A stretch of 64,000 nucleotides of DNA, from the NCBI GenBank assembly GCA_002483465.1, contig DLHX01000008.1, positions 377,627 through 441,626 on the forward strand, given 5' to 3'. This document shows positions 1-8,763 of the stretch, piece by piece (positions within the stretch are counted from its first letter, which is position 1; every line of letters begins with the position of its first letter). This DNA is from Micavibrio sp. UBA7657. GTDB taxonomy: Bacteria; Pseudomonadota; Alphaproteobacteria; Micavibrionales; Micavibrionaceae. The position numbers were made by a program, and so were the translations under genes. The notes under the pieces were generated by a model. It searched no databases. It was not told the DNA's origin and saw only the letters and a program-made list of their open reading frames with translations.

Positions 1-2
1 TT

Positions 3-1583
3 TCCGCAGGCCTCGGCATGGCCGTCGCGCGCGACCTCGCCAATAAACAAAACCACGTCATCGCCGTCATCGGCGACGGCGCGATGTCCGCAGGCATGGC
101 GTACGAGGCCATGAATAATGCCGGAGCGCTCAAATCAAAACTCATCGTCATCCTCAACGACAACGACATGTCCATCGCCCCGCCGGTCGGCGCGATGTCG
201 CGCTACCTCACCAAGCTCGTATCCTCGCAGCCCTACATGAACGCGCGCGAAGCCGGGAAAAAATTCACCGAAATCCTGCCCGCGCCGTTGCGTCACGCCG
301 CCAAACGCGCCGAAGAAGCCGCACGCGTCGCGCTCGGCACCGGCACGCTGTTCGAGGAAATGGGCTTTTATTACATCGGCCCCGTTGACGGCCACAATCT
401 CGACCAGCTCCTCCCCATCCTCCGCAATATCAGGGACTCGGATCACGAAGGCCCCGTCCTCATCCACGCCATCACGCGCAAAGGCGCGGGCTACCTCCCG
501 GCCGAAAATTCTTCCGACAAAATGCACGGCGTCAAAAAATTCGACGTCATCACCGGCGCACAAGCCAAATCCGCGCCCGGCGCGCCCACCTACACCAAAA
601 TTTTCGCGCAATCCCTCATCAATGAGGCAAAACGCGACGACAAAATCATCGCCATCACCGCCGCCATGCCCGACGGCACAGGCCTCGACCTTTTTTCTTA
701 CGAATTCCCCGACCGCACCTTCGATGTCGGCATCGCCGAGCAGCACGCCGTCACCTTCGCCGCCGGCCTCGCCACCGAAGGCTTCAAACCCTTCGTCGCG
801 ATTTACTCCACCTTCCTGCAGCGCGCCTACGACCAGGTCGTGCACGACGTCGCCATTCAAAACCTCCCCGTCCGCTTCGCGATGGACCGCGCAGGGTTAG
901 TGGGCGCCGACGGCCAGACACACGCGGGCGCCTTCGACATCGCCTATCTCGGCTGCCTGCCCAATTTTGTTTTGATGGCACCGAGCGACGAAGCCGAACT
1001 CGTTCACATGGTCGCCACCGCCGCAGCTTATAATGACGGACCCATCGCCTTCCGCTACCCGCGCGGCGAAGGCACCGGAGTCGAACTCCCGGCCCAAGGC
1101 GAAATTTTAGAGATCGGCAAAGGCCGTATCGTGTACACATTAGAGTCGTCATCCCGGCGAAAGCCGGGATCCGGGAACTCAGCGCCCGACTCCCAACCCG
1201 ATCCCGTTTTACAACGGGATGACAACAGCGTTGCGATCTTAAGCTACGGCACGCGCCTCACAGAATCCCTGAAGGCCGCCAAACTCCTCGAGGAAAAAGG
1301 CAAACGCGTCACCGTCGCCGACGCCCGCTTCGCCAAACCGCTCGATGAATCGCTCATCCGCACCCTCGCCGAAAACCACGCATCCCTCATCACCATCGAG
1401 GAAGGCTCCATCGGCGGCTTCGGCTCTTACGTTCTGGATTTCCTGAACCGCGAGGAACTACTCGGCAAAACCCGCGTGAAAAATCTTTACCTCCCCGACA
1501 TCTTCCAGGACCACGACGACCCTTTGAGACAATACGAAACCGCCGGCCTCACCGCGCGAGATATTGTGAAAGCTACGCCATGA
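3..1583 (+). CDS. dxs: 1-deoxy-D-xylulose-5-phosphate synthase, 5'-truncated by window edge
   Basis: Thiamine-diphosphate enzyme that condenses pyruvate and glyceraldehyde 3-phosphate, the first step of the MEP isoprenoid pathway (cytosol). The frame is open to the window edge (S-A-G-L-G before the first Met), so about 110-120 N-terminal residues are missing. Visible are the TPP-binding motif GDGAMSAGM...NN, the catalytic-domain stretch [15 protein letters not shown] and the C-terminal transketolase domain. An extra low-complexity segment of about 26 residues ([14 protein letters not shown]...) lies between GRIVYTLE and [10 protein letters not shown]. It is encoded by a palindromic repeat inserted in frame (1148-1223). 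The stop overlaps the next start (ATGA). Identity is certain; whether the extra segment is tolerated is inferred from the intact frame. Confidence 0.97.
   Translation, partial: SAGLGMAVARDLANKQNHVIAVIGDGAMSAGMAYEAMNNAGALKSKLIVILNDNDMSIAPPVGAMSRYLTKLVSSQPYMNAREAGKKFTEILPAPLRHAAKRAEEAARVALGTGTLFEEMGFYYIGPVDGHNLDQLLPILRNIRDSDHEGPVLIHAITRKGAGYLPAENSSDKMHGVKKFDVITGAQAKSAPGAPTYTKIFAQSLINEAKRDDKIIAITAAMPDGTGLDLFSYEFPDRTFDVGIAEQHAVTFAAGLATEGFKPFVAIYSTFLQRAYDQVVHDVAIQNLPVRFAMDRAGLVGADGQTHAGAFDIAYLGCLPNFVLMAPSDEAELVHMVATAAAYNDGPIAFRYPRGEGTGVELPAQGEILEIGKGRIVYTLESSSRRKPGSGNSAPDSQPDPVLQRDDNSVAILSYGTRLTESLKAAKLLEEKGKRVTVADARFAKPLDESLIRTLAENHASLITIEEGSIGGFGSYVLDFLNREELLGKTRVKNLYLPDIFQDHDDPLRQYETAGLTARDIVKATP
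1148..1223. repeat. GTCAT...ATGAC palindromic repeat inside dxs
   Basis: Starts GTCATCCCGGCGAAAG, continues into a CCGGGATCC arm and ends CGGGATGAC. It has the same outer arms as the intergenic copy at 48462-48529. It is read through in frame and adds about 26 residues to DXS. Confidence 0.85.
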
Positions 1584-2773
1584 CTAAATCATCTGAAGAA
1601 CTTCTAGGCATCGCTGACCGACTAGAAGAATTTTTTCAAAAATCGAATGTGTCCGAGATCACAGATCCTATAATGCGCTTGCATAATGCCGCGATAGACA
1701 TCGGAAAATCTTTTTCTGGATCATGGCTAGGATATCACGCAAACGTATATTACGGGAATTTTGAAATTCCACCCGCAGGCGCGCGCTTCAATCCTGAATG
1801 GGGATTGATGCATAGACATGTGAACCGTAATGGCACCCAGGGGGAATGGAATGAATATACACGTGATTTCGTAATAGAATCGATACACACAAAAGCTGGA
1901 AATCCTGATCTTACAAAAGTTAACAAGGTTATTTCTGAAGCTAATTCTCTTTACAAAAAAAACCTTCCAGAAATCACATCTATAATTTCAACAGAGATTT
2001 CTAAAAATTCAGATGAATTTTTAGAAAAAATAAAAAGTGAAATCGAATCATTTGAAATTTTAGACACTACTGAAATTTTGAATAGAAAAAATCCCCGAAG
2101 AACGATTTTAACTCATGATACAGCAGCAATGAATCAAGGTACAAAAGCGCCGCCTCACATGACTGTTTTGGCCCAATGTATCGAAATGAATAATTCTATA
2201 GGGTTCATTAATGAGCTTAGCGCTTGTGCACGAAAAGCGGGATCACATTTAGCCAGACAAGAAAATCAAAGAAAAAAATCAGAAATGATTGGAACCAACG
2301 TTGTTATAGGTCATGGCCGTTCACCTGTGTGGAAGGATTTGAAAGATTTCATTAAGGATCGCATAAACCTACCATACGATGAATTCAATCGAGTTCCGGT
2401 GGCCGGTATAACAAACATAGCGAGGCTTTCGGAAATGCTAGATTCCGCAGCTATCGCTTTTATAATTCTTACTGCTGAAGATGAACAAGTAGATGGAAAA
2501 ATGCATGCCCGCATGAATGCCATTCATGAAGCCGGTCTTTTTCAGGGACGCTTAGGTTTTATGCGAGCTATCATTCTTTTAGAAGAAGGCTGTGAAGAAT
2601 TTGGCAATATACATGGACTTGGACAGATAAGATTTCCTAAAGGAAACATCTCCGCAAAATTCGAAGATATTAGAATGGTTCTTGAAAGAGAAGAATTGAT
2701 TCAGGAAAAACACGTACTTGTTAAACAAGCTGTAAAAAAACAACCAGCTGTGAAAAGGTCAAAAAACTCTTGA
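1580..2773 (+). CDS. TIR-like nucleotide-binding domain protein, candidate defence effector
   Basis: 397 aa. The C-terminal part (about residues 238-385) resembles the predicted nucleotide-binding TIR-like domain (PF10137-type): a VVIGHGR start, a central [12 protein letters not shown] strand with acidic residues, then [22 protein letters not shown]. In known systems such domains are NAD-degrading effectors of anti-phage modules. The N-terminal ~230 residues are not recognised and may be the sensor. The start overlaps the dxs stop by ATGA, so it is probably translated from the dxs transcript. The DNA is clearly AT-rich against a GC-rich neighbourhood, which suggests recent acquisition. No cyclase or second defence gene is next to it. 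The domain call is moderate; the defence role is inference. Confidence 0.7.
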   Translation: MTKSSEELLGIADRLEEFFQKSNVSEITDPIMRLHNAAIDIGKSFSGSWLGYHANVYYGNFEIPPAGARFNPEWGLMHRHVNRNGTQGEWNEYTRDFVIESIHTKAGNPDLTKVNKVISEANSLYKKNLPEITSIISTEISKNSDEFLEKIKSEIESFEILDTTEILNRKNPRRTILTHDTAAMNQGTKAPPHMTVLAQCIEMNNSIGFINELSACARKAGSHLARQENQRKKSEMIGTNVVIGHGRSPVWKDLKDFIKDRINLPYDEFNRVPVAGITNIARLSEMLDSAAIAFIILTAEDEQVDGKMHARMNAIHEAGLFQGRLGFMRAIILLEEGCEEFGNIHGLGQIRFPKGNISAKFEDIRMVLEREELIQEKHVLVKQAVKKQPAVKRSKNS

Positions 2774-2798
2774 CATTATAGGAATAACTTCCTATACT
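2770..2798 (+). promoter_or_regulatory. Sigma70-type promoter with palindromic operator, leaderless
   Basis: TTGACA (2770-2775), 17-bp spacer, TATACT (2793-2798). A perfect 8+8 dyad TATAGGAA-TAAC-TTCCTATA (2777-2796) fills the spacer and enters the -10 box. Only 7 bases separate the -10 box from the ATG at 2806, so the transcript would start at or next to the start codon. Confidence 0.75.
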
Positions 2799-2805
2799 CT
2801 CCCTT

Positions 2806-3186
2806 ATGTTCCTTGACCCCAGAGACCCGCCGCCGCTGGATTTCGCGGTGGAAAACACCCAGCACGCCATCAAAAAACTCTGCGATGAGCTGCGCATCAT
2901 TCTCGGCTCCGGCAGCATACGCACGACGCTGCCGCGCCAGGCGCAAATTCTCGAAGGGATGTTCACGCTTGTCCTGCGCAATTACATCGAACAAAAACCC
3001 GGCTGGAACGCCAGCGAGAAGGAACTCGCCCTCGCGCTCGACATCCAGCGCCAATGCCTCGCCACGGTGAAGGCCAATGCCGCCATCGACTACATGGATG
3101 CGATCATGGCGAACATGCCGCGCGGCACGGCGTCAAAAAATTTCCTGCCGCCCCCCTCCCCGGAATCTGCGCATGCAGAAACCTGA
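2806..3186 (+). CDS. Hypothetical protein, operator-controlled
   Basis: 126 aa, not recognised. Mostly helical by composition, with a conserved-looking core around residues 50-100 (GWNASEKELALALDIQRQ) and a Pro/Ser/Ala tail. No signal peptide or membrane segment. The ATG is the first base or so of a predicted leaderless transcript from the promoter just upstream, and no Shine-Dalgarno is present, which fits. GC-rich with codon use like the surrounding core genes. The palindromic operator suggests a repressor-controlled gene. Followed, with overlap, by a small basic ORF. Confidence 0.65.
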   Translation: MFLDPRDPPPLDFAVENTQHAIKKLCDELRIILGSGSIRTTLPRQAQILEGMFTLVLRNYIEQKPGWNASEKELALALDIQRQCLATVKANAAIDYMDAIMANMPRGTASKNFLPPPSPESAHAET

Positions 3187-3379
3187 AACCCCAAGGAAAA
3201 GAAGGCCATACCCGCCCAAGCACAAACGAAAGCTCATTGAGGCCGCTCAAAAGCGCTGGTCCTCGCACACAGGTCTCCGCACCCGGCAAATCCGTGAAAT
3301 CCGCAGCCTCCTAAAGCGTCAACAGGCCCTGATTCGCGGTGTTTTCAATGCTTCCCATGATAGTAACGCGCGCCTATAA
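3173..3379 (+). CDS. Small basic hypothetical protein
   Basis: 68 aa from ATG 3173, overlapping the previous gene by 14 bases in another frame. Very rich in Lys/Arg (RKRRPYPPKHKRKLIEAAQKRW). The basic, helical composition suggests nucleic-acid binding, but no family is recognised. It could be a chance ORF; the KHKRKLIEAAQKRW stretch and the tight coupling are the reasons to keep it. Confidence 0.4.
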   Translation: MQKPETPRKRRPYPPKHKRKLIEAAQKRWSSHTGLRTRQIREIRSLLKRQQALIRGVFNASHDSNARL

Positions 3380-3388
3380 TACCGCCCG

Positions 3389-4153
3389 ATGACTCTGCCC
3401 AGGCCCACAATCGTGCTTTTTGACATGGACGGCACCAGCGTCCGGCACATCAACCCCATCTTCCTGCATGCGCTTGAATGGCTGGACGACACCGCGTTTA
3501 AAACGCGTAAAATTCTGAACAAACTCCTCCCGCGCAAGAGCTACAATCTCGACGTCACCGACCTCGCCCCGCGCAAGGTGCCCAAGCTCCTCGTCCACCG
3601 CGCCATCCACAAGGTCCGCCGCAAGCCCGTCGAGCAGATCGTCGAGCCCTGCCCCGGCATTTATTACGTGCTGGAATTATTGAAGCGCCACAATATTCCG
3701 ATGGCGCTCGCGAGCAACGGATTGGGCAAGGGCTACGGCCACGACATTCTCGAAAAATTCGATCTGGAGAAATATTTCCGCGCCACCGTCTTCCGCGAGG
3801 ACATCAAAAAATCGAAACCGCACCCGGAGCCGATTTTACTGACGATCCAGAAAATGAATCTGACGCTCACCCAGGACGACGTCATCTGGTATATCGGCGA
3901 CCGTCACAAGGACGTCATCGCCGTGCTCGCCGCGCGCCAGCATCTGCCCTGCCGCATCGAGCCAATTGCCTACGGCTTCAACGCCGCCGTCGCCGTGATC
4001 GAAAAAAATATCGGCCCCGACCACATTCTCATGTCTTATCTGGATATGTACACGAAGCTGGATACGCTACTTGGTCCTCCCCCCGTCATTGCGAGGAGTG
4101 AAACGACGAAGCAATCCACTCTTACTGAATCTGCAGTGGCTCGTAAGTCGTAA
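3389..4153 (+). CDS. HAD-superfamily hydrolase (phosphatase)
   Basis: 254 aa. All four HAD motifs are visible: DMDGT at residues 12-16 (nucleophile and acid/base Asp), ASNG near 108, the Lys of SKPHPEP near 143, and GDRHKD near 170. The helical cap between motifs I and II is typical of phosphoglycolate-phosphatase-like members; the substrate is unknown. A TATAAT box (3375-3380) 8 bp before the ATG, with a weak -35, suggests a leaderless or very short-leader mRNA. The last ~20 residues (ARSETTKQST...) are encoded by a GTCATTGCGAGGAG-type repeat, and the 3' end overlaps the convergent sppA by 32 bp. Confidence 0.85.
   Translation: MTLPRPTIVLFDMDGTSVRHINPIFLHALEWLDDTAFKTRKILNKLLPRKSYNLDVTDLAPRKVPKLLVHRAIHKVRRKPVEQIVEPCPGIYYVLELLKRHNIPMALASNGLGKGYGHDILEKFDLEKYFRATVFREDIKKSKPHPEPILLTIQKMNLTLTQDDVIWYIGDRHKDVIAVLAARQHLPCRIEPIAYGFNAAVAVIEKNIGPDHILMSYLDMYTKLDTLLGPPPVIARSETTKQSTLTESAVARKS
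4085..4118. repeat. GTCATTGCGAGG-type repeat arm
   Basis: GTCATTGCGAGGAGTG... ending GAAGCAATCCA, nearly identical to the left arm of the complete palindromic copy at 49322-49412. Here only one arm is present; it encodes the C-terminal tail of the HAD protein. Confidence 0.8.
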
Positions 4154-6041
4154 AGTTCGGCTGGCTGATCACGTCCATCTGATCCATGAACGGTTTCGAC
4201 ACCCGCCCGAGCATCGCCTGGAATTTCAGCCCCTCATACACCGCCCCCTGCTCGCTTAAGAAAGCAAGCAGCTCTTCAAACGTCGTCAGCGGTTTCGGCA
4301 AGATAACTATGTCGAGTCCAAAACGATCTTCAGCTTTCAGCAGCGTTGCCGTGTAATCCAGCGCATTCTGCAATCCACCGATTTCGTCCACCAATCCAAC
4401 GCGCTTCGCCGCTTCGCCTGACCAGACTCGTCCGCCCGCAATCTTGTCGACCTGCTCGACGCTCATCTTACGTCCTTCGGAAACACGCTCGAGGAACGCA
4501 TCGTAAACCTGATCTAACATGGCATTGATCCGCTCAGCTTCCGTCGCGCTGAAGGGCGTATTCATCGACCATAAACCGGCATTTCGTCCCCATTCGACGC
4601 GCTCCCAGTTCACGCCAATCTTCGGCCACACATCGCGCGCCGAGAACTTGCCGCCAACAACGCCGATCGAACCCGTAATCGTCGTCGGCGTCGCGAAGAT
4701 CCTGTCCGCGTGCGCCGCGACCCAATATCCACCTGAAGCGGCCGTCGAACCCATGGACACAATAACCGGTTTGCCCTTCTCACGCGCACGGTCGATGGCG
4801 CGCAGAATGGTCTCGGATGCAACCGGCGATCCGCCTGGACTGTCAACCCGAACCACGATGGCTTCAATGCTCTCATCTTCCGCCACATCCAGAATGGCGG
4901 GCGCAATCTCGTCCGCCGCGGCAATGCTTTCCTCACCCAATCCCATAGGGGTAGCCGACACCCCGATCCGCGTATCCATGATCGCACCCGCCACATGCAC
5001 CAGCGCAACACGCGGACGCGCATCAGTAAAATGCCCGCGCACAAGATTGCTCTCGGACTGCTCGCGACCAAGAGCGGCGAGATAAGCCTTCGGATCGACA
5101 AAAAACTCTTCCTCGCTTTCGGGATCGCCTGTCAGCTCTTCACTGATCCGGCTTACCAGCACATCGACATAATTAAGCTCGGTCACCAGTTTTTCCTGCA
5201 GCGCTTCCGGACCCGTGAACAGACCCTTATTCACCAGCGCCTCAAACTTCACAGGGCTGATCTGGAGGTCAGCTGCAATATCACGCGTCAGTACGGCGCG
5301 CAGATCGCCGACAATATGCTCTAACGTCTCACGGTTCTGCGGCGACATTTTCTTAGCGGTCAGGTTTTCATACGCCGTCTTGTATTCCTTGCGCTGGAAG
5401 AATTGCGGCTCGACGCCGATTTTATCCAAAGTGCCGCGGAAGAATGGCATCTCGGCGGCGACTCCCGGAATTGAAACGATGCCGAGCGGCTGCATCCAGC
5501 GCTCCGCAAATGCCGAAGCGAGATAAAATCTTCCTAAACCGCCACCGGCTTCGCCATACGACGCGGAATAAATACGCGTGAATTTTCCACTCGCACGGAA
5601 CCGCGCCAGAGCATCGCGAACTTCTTTTGTCTGCGCAGTTGAAAACGTTCCGCCATCCATACGCGCCATGATGCCCATCACGCGCTCATCCTTCGCGGCG
5701 AGATCAATCGCATCGACAACCTGGTGCACCGTCGGCGGCTCGAGATTGAAAGACCCCGCCAACGCTGACCCCGAAGGCTTCTCGTAAAAACCGTCACTGA
5801 ATTCGAGATAAAGCGCCATCTTCTGCGGGAGTGGCGGCGCGGTGGTTTCATTCAGTCCCGAAAGCATCAGGATGCTTAGCAGAACCGTCACAAGAACGAA
5901 CGCCCCGATCACGGTGCAGGTTTTTTTAATCGCCAGCCAGGCAATCGGCAGAACGCGCCACTGGATACGGCCCCGACGCACATCGCGCGAAACCGGATCG
6001 GAAAAAAGCGGTCTGTGTCTTGTCCAGCGGTTACGGGGCAT
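4122..6041 (-). CDS. sppA: Signal peptide peptidase SppA, long (67K-type) form
   Basis: 639 aa membrane-anchored serine protease that degrades cleaved signal peptides. One transmembrane helix at about residues 42-62 with a basic cytoplasmic N-terminus. Tandem S49 domains: the general-base Lys lies in EYKTAYENL (K221) of the first and the nucleophile Ser in STAASGGYW (S436) of the second, the arrangement known for E. coli SppA. SPGGSPVASE and TGSIGVVGG motifs are also present. Starts 6 bp after the aroC stop, so the two are probably co-transcribed (aroC-sppA). Confidence 0.95.
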   Translation of the reverse strand: MPRNRWTRHRPLFSDPVSRDVRRGRIQWRVLPIAWLAIKKTCTVIGAFVLVTVLLSILMLSGLNETTAPPLPQKMALYLEFSDGFYEKPSGSALAGSFNLEPPTVHQVVDAIDLAAKDERVMGIMARMDGGTFSTAQTKEVRDALARFRASGKFTRIYSASYGEAGGGLGRFYLASAFAERWMQPLGIVSIPGVAAEMPFFRGTLDKIGVEPQFFQRKEYKTAYENLTAKKMSPQNRETLEHIVGDLRAVLTRDIAADLQISPVKFEALVNKGLFTGPEALQEKLVTELNYVDVLVSRISEELTGDPESEEEFFVDPKAYLAALGREQSESNLVRGHFTDARPRVALVHVAGAIMDTRIGVSATPMGLGEESIAAADEIAPAILDVAEDESIEAIVVRVDSPGGSPVASETILRAIDRAREKGKPVIVSMGSTAASGGYWVAAHADRIFATPTTITGSIGVVGGKFSARDVWPKIGVNWERVEWGRNAGLWSMNTPFSATEAERINAMLDQVYDAFLERVSEGRKMSVEQVDKIAGGRVWSGEAAKRVGLVDEIGGLQNALDYTATLLKAEDRFGLDIVILPKPLTTFEELLAFLSEQGAVYEGLKFQAMLGRVSKPFMDQMDVISQPNFTTYEPLQIQ

Positions 6042-6047
6042 GATTAT

Positions 6048-7121
6048 CTATCCGCACTGCGCCTTGTGCCGCAGCCAGTGATCGGCGAGCACACACGCCA
6101 TCATCGCCTCGACAACCGGCGCGCCGCGAATACCGACGCACGGGTCATGACGGCCTTTTGTGGAAATTTCAGTTTCCTTGCCTTTGACGTCAATCGTCTT
6201 GCGCGGTGTTAAAATCGAACTCGTCGGCTTGAAGGCGACGCGCACAATAATATCCTGCCCCGTCGAGATGCCGCCGAGAATACCGCCTGCGTTGTTCGAC
6301 AAAAACTTTTTACCCTTACGGATTTCATCGGCGTTTTTCTCGCCGCCCCATTCGACGGTCTCAAACCCGGCACCGATTTCCACGGCCTTCGTTGCATTGA
6401 TCGACATCATCGCCTTGGCAAGGTCTGCGTCTAACTTATCGTACACCGGCGCACCTAAACCCGCAGGAATGCCGCTCGCGACAACTTCAATCAATGCGCC
6501 CGCGCTGGACCCCGCCTTGCGCTGCTTATCTAAAAACGATGCCCATTTATCCGTGACACCTGCATCCGCCGCGAAAAAATCATTCTTGTCTATATTTTTC
6601 AAATCACGCTTCTTCGGGTTGTCAGCGTGCGGCCCGATCTGCACGACATAAGCCTTAATTTTTACCCTCGATCCGATCTCGTGCGCCAGAACTTTCCGCG
6701 CAATCGCGCCAGCCGCGACACGCATCGCCGTCTCGCGCGCGGATGAACGCCCGCCGCCGCGATAATCGCGAATGCCGTATTTCTCCATATAGGTGAAATC
6801 GGCGTGACCAGGACGGAACTTATCCTTTATGTCAGCGTAGTCTTTCGACTTCACATCCATGTTTTCAATCAGGAGACCAATCGGCGTGCCGGTCGTCTGC
6901 CCTTCGAACACGCCAGAGAGAATTTTGATTTCATCCGCCTCGCGGCGCTGGGTTGTGAAACGCGATTGCCCCGGCTTGCGCTTATCGAGATATTTCTGGA
7001 TGTCGGCTTCGGACAATTTGATTTTCGGCGGCACGCCATCGACCACGCAGCCGATTGCAGGCCCGTGGCTCTCGCCAAAGCTCTGATACTGAAACAATGT
7101 GCCGAAACGGTTGCCAGACAT
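6048..7121 (-). CDS. aroC: Chorismate synthase
   Basis: 357 aa. Converts EPSP to chorismate, the last step of the shikimate pathway, using reduced FMN. Hallmark stretches: [15 protein letters not shown] at the N-terminus, GKRKPGQS-like [30 protein letters not shown] in the middle and [15 protein letters not shown] near the C-terminus. The start MSGNRFG is chosen because all homologues begin here; the upstream 20 codons are non-conserved. First gene of a likely aroC-sppA operon. Confidence 0.97.
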   Translation of the reverse strand: MSGNRFGTLFQYQSFGESHGPAIGCVVDGVPPKIKLSEADIQKYLDKRKPGQSRFTTQRREADEIKILSGVFEGQTTGTPIGLLIENMDVKSKDYADIKDKFRPGHADFTYMEKYGIRDYRGGGRSSARETAMRVAAGAIARKVLAHEIGSRVKIKAYVVQIGPHADNPKKRDLKNIDKNDFFAADAGVTDKWASFLDKQRKAGSSAGALIEVVASGIPAGLGAPVYDKLDADLAKAMMSINATKAVEIGAGFETVEWGGEKNADEIRKGKKFLSNNAGGILGGISTGQDIIVRVAFKPTSSILTPRKTIDVKGKETEISTKGRHDPCVGIRGAPVVEAMMACVLADHWLRHKAQCG

Positions 7122-7188
7122 GACATTGTTATAGCTCGAAAAAACCCGCCTGTCATCTTTTGGGCCAATGCCCCTCCACAATCAATAA

Positions 7189-7217
7189 TTGACCGCTATG
7201 AAAAATAAGTCTATGTA
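7189..7217 (+). promoter_or_regulatory. Predicted promoter for 7248 gene
   Basis: TTGACC (7189-7194), 17-bp spacer, TATGTA (7212-7217), about 30 bp before an ATG preceded by GGGAG. Confidence 0.5.
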
Positions 7218-7247
7218 AAATTCAGGATCAAACCGGGAGCATAGATC

Positions 7248-7838
7248 ATGAATATCACAGGCATTTTAAAAGACGCCAAAAACTTGGCAGAACAAGAATT
7301 TATCGCGGCAAACGAAAAGGGCTTGGACAAGAAAGAGGAAAACAGGCGCGCTTATACCTTCCTGGCCCGTCTTTTCACAGTCGCGGGCGGCGCAGCGCTT
7401 GGCACCGGTCTCACCGTTTGGAATGTCGTCGGCCAGATCAATGGCGAGTTTAACGCGCAGATAGACAAAACCCGTATAACCATATCTGAACAAAATGGCT
7501 GGAACTATAAAGAAATGCCCAGTGGAAAATCTATTAGCACGGACGAGATTCCGGCATTCAATAAATCAGCGCAGCTTACAAGCTTCGTTCAAGGCGAAAT
7601 CGAAAAACACCAGACAAACATTACAGTTCATGATGCTGCAGTTGCAAGGGATGTTGCCATGGAACTAAAATCTGAAAGAAAATCGGACGGTGGCAGCCCC
7701 GGATTTTTCACCGGCGCTTTTACTGCTATTTCTGTTATAATAGCTGGCATAAATTATTCCGTCGTAATCGCACCGACCCATATTCCTAAGGCTATACGCC
7801 GCCGATACGACAACACGCCTGAAGCAGACATGGCATAA
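7248..7838 (+). CDS. Hypothetical membrane protein
   Basis: 196 aa, not recognised. A charged N-terminus (LDKKEENRRAYT) precedes a hydrophobic Gly/Ala-rich segment (about residues 40-62), a ~75-residue polar loop, and a second membrane segment near residues 150-172. Two passes would put the central loop outside the cytoplasm. GGGAG ribosome site 9 bp before ATG. Probably co-transcribed with the ankyrin gene 11 bp downstream; nothing shows the function. Confidence 0.7.
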   Translation: MNITGILKDAKNLAEQEFIAANEKGLDKKEENRRAYTFLARLFTVAGGAALGTGLTVWNVVGQINGEFNAQIDKTRITISEQNGWNYKEMPSGKSISTDEIPAFNKSAQLTSFVQGEIEKHQTNITVHDAAVARDVAMELKSERKSDGGSPGFFTGAFTAISVIIAGINYSVVIAPTHIPKAIRRRYDNTPEADMA

Positions 7839-7849
7839 CCGAGATCATC

Positions 7850-8308
7850 ATGGACATGAAAATTATCCGCATCTCCGACCCCGAAGAACTGACCAAGCCA
7901 GACCCCCTGCGCTCAATACTGAAAGAAGCGGCAGGCAATCCATGGAAAGACGAATATGCCCGGGAATGGGATGCGCTGAGGAACGGAAATTTCTCGACCT
8001 ACCAGGGTCTGAAAGACCGCGGCGCAAGTTTCAAATGGGTCGATCCGTGCGGCAGGCATCCGCTTCACGTCGCAGCGGAAGGCGGTAACGTCGCAATACT
8101 GGAAGACCTCGTAAACTCCGGTCACAATATCAATGTCATCAATGAGAAGAATGGCGAGACGCCCGTTCTTTACGCTGTTTCAGCGTTGAAAACTAAAGCT
8201 ATCCGCTTTTTCAAAGACAGAGGCGCAGACCTGACGATAAAACCTCAGAACGCCGAAACTTTTGCAACGCGGATGCGCGCCAAGGGTTTGGATCTGGATC
8301 TTCTCTAA
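7850..8308 (+). CDS. Ankyrin-repeat protein
   Basis: 152 aa. Two recognisable ankyrin repeats in the C-terminal half: GRHPLHVAAEGGNVAILEDL followed by a repeat starting NGETPVLYAVSALKTKA. The N-terminal 50 residues are charged and unrecognised. No signal peptide. Ankyrin repeats mediate protein contacts; the partner may be the membrane protein encoded just upstream. The 3' end overlaps the convergent thioesterase gene by 4 bp. Confidence 0.8.
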   Translation: MDMKIIRISDPEELTKPDPLRSILKEAAGNPWKDEYAREWDALRNGNFSTYQGLKDRGASFKWVDPCGRHPLHVAAEGGNVAILEDLVNSGHNINVINEKNGETPVLYAVSALKTKAIRFFKDRGADLTIKPQNAETFATRMRAKGLDLDLL

Positions 8309-8763
8309 AGCTTTATTTTTTCTTTCTGCGCCGACAGCGTCCCCTGATCGATAATTGCGACCGTCAGCCGTGAAATCGCGACGCGCTTGCCCGTGCCCTC
8401 TTCCACGATATTCGTCTGCCAGACTTGCGTGCGCTTCCCCACATGCAGCGGCGTGCAGGTGCCGATCACGTGGCCCTTGGTCACCGCGCGGATATGATTG
8501 GCGTTGATCTCGATGCCGACGGCGCGGTATTTGTCCGGGTCGATGGTCATCCATGATGCGACGCTGCCTAGACTTTCCGCAAGAACGCAACTCGCGCCGC
8601 CATGCAAAATGCCGAACGGCTGCGTTGTGCGATTATCGACCGGCAAACGCCCTTTGAGGAAATCCGGCCCCACCTCGGTGAATTCAAAACCAAGATGCGC
8701 GGTCATGTTCGTGTTGCGGAAGCTTTTAAGATCGTCGAGCCTGTAATCCTTGAACCAGATCAC
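8305..8763 (-). CDS. Hotdog-fold thioesterase (PaaI/MenI-like)
   Basis: 152 aa. Hotdog signature: PFGILHGGASCVLAESLGS, with the HGG turn and downstream Glu typical of the PaaI/EntH/MenI acyl-CoA thioesterase family, then EINANHIRAVTKG and GTCTPLHVGKRTQVWQ. Likely hydrolyses an acyl-CoA or aryl-CoA thioester. Begins with GTG overlapping the fabI stop as GTGA, so it is translationally coupled to fabI and may act on acyl chains. Confidence 0.88.
   Translation of the reverse strand: MIWFKDYRLDDLKSFRNTNMTAHLGFEFTEVGPDFLKGRLPVDNRTTQPFGILHGGASCVLAESLGSVASWMTIDPDKYRAVGIEINANHIRAVTKGHVIGTCTPLHVGKRTQVWQTNIVEEGTGKRVAISRLTVAIIDQGTLSAQKEKIKL

Noticed and set aside
135..860. Long antisense ORF opposite dxs
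   Set aside because: Composition follows the codon-position GC bias of dxs; no domain, no ribosome site. The same reasoning removes the other long shadow ORFs, e.g. opposite dnaK and dnaJ.
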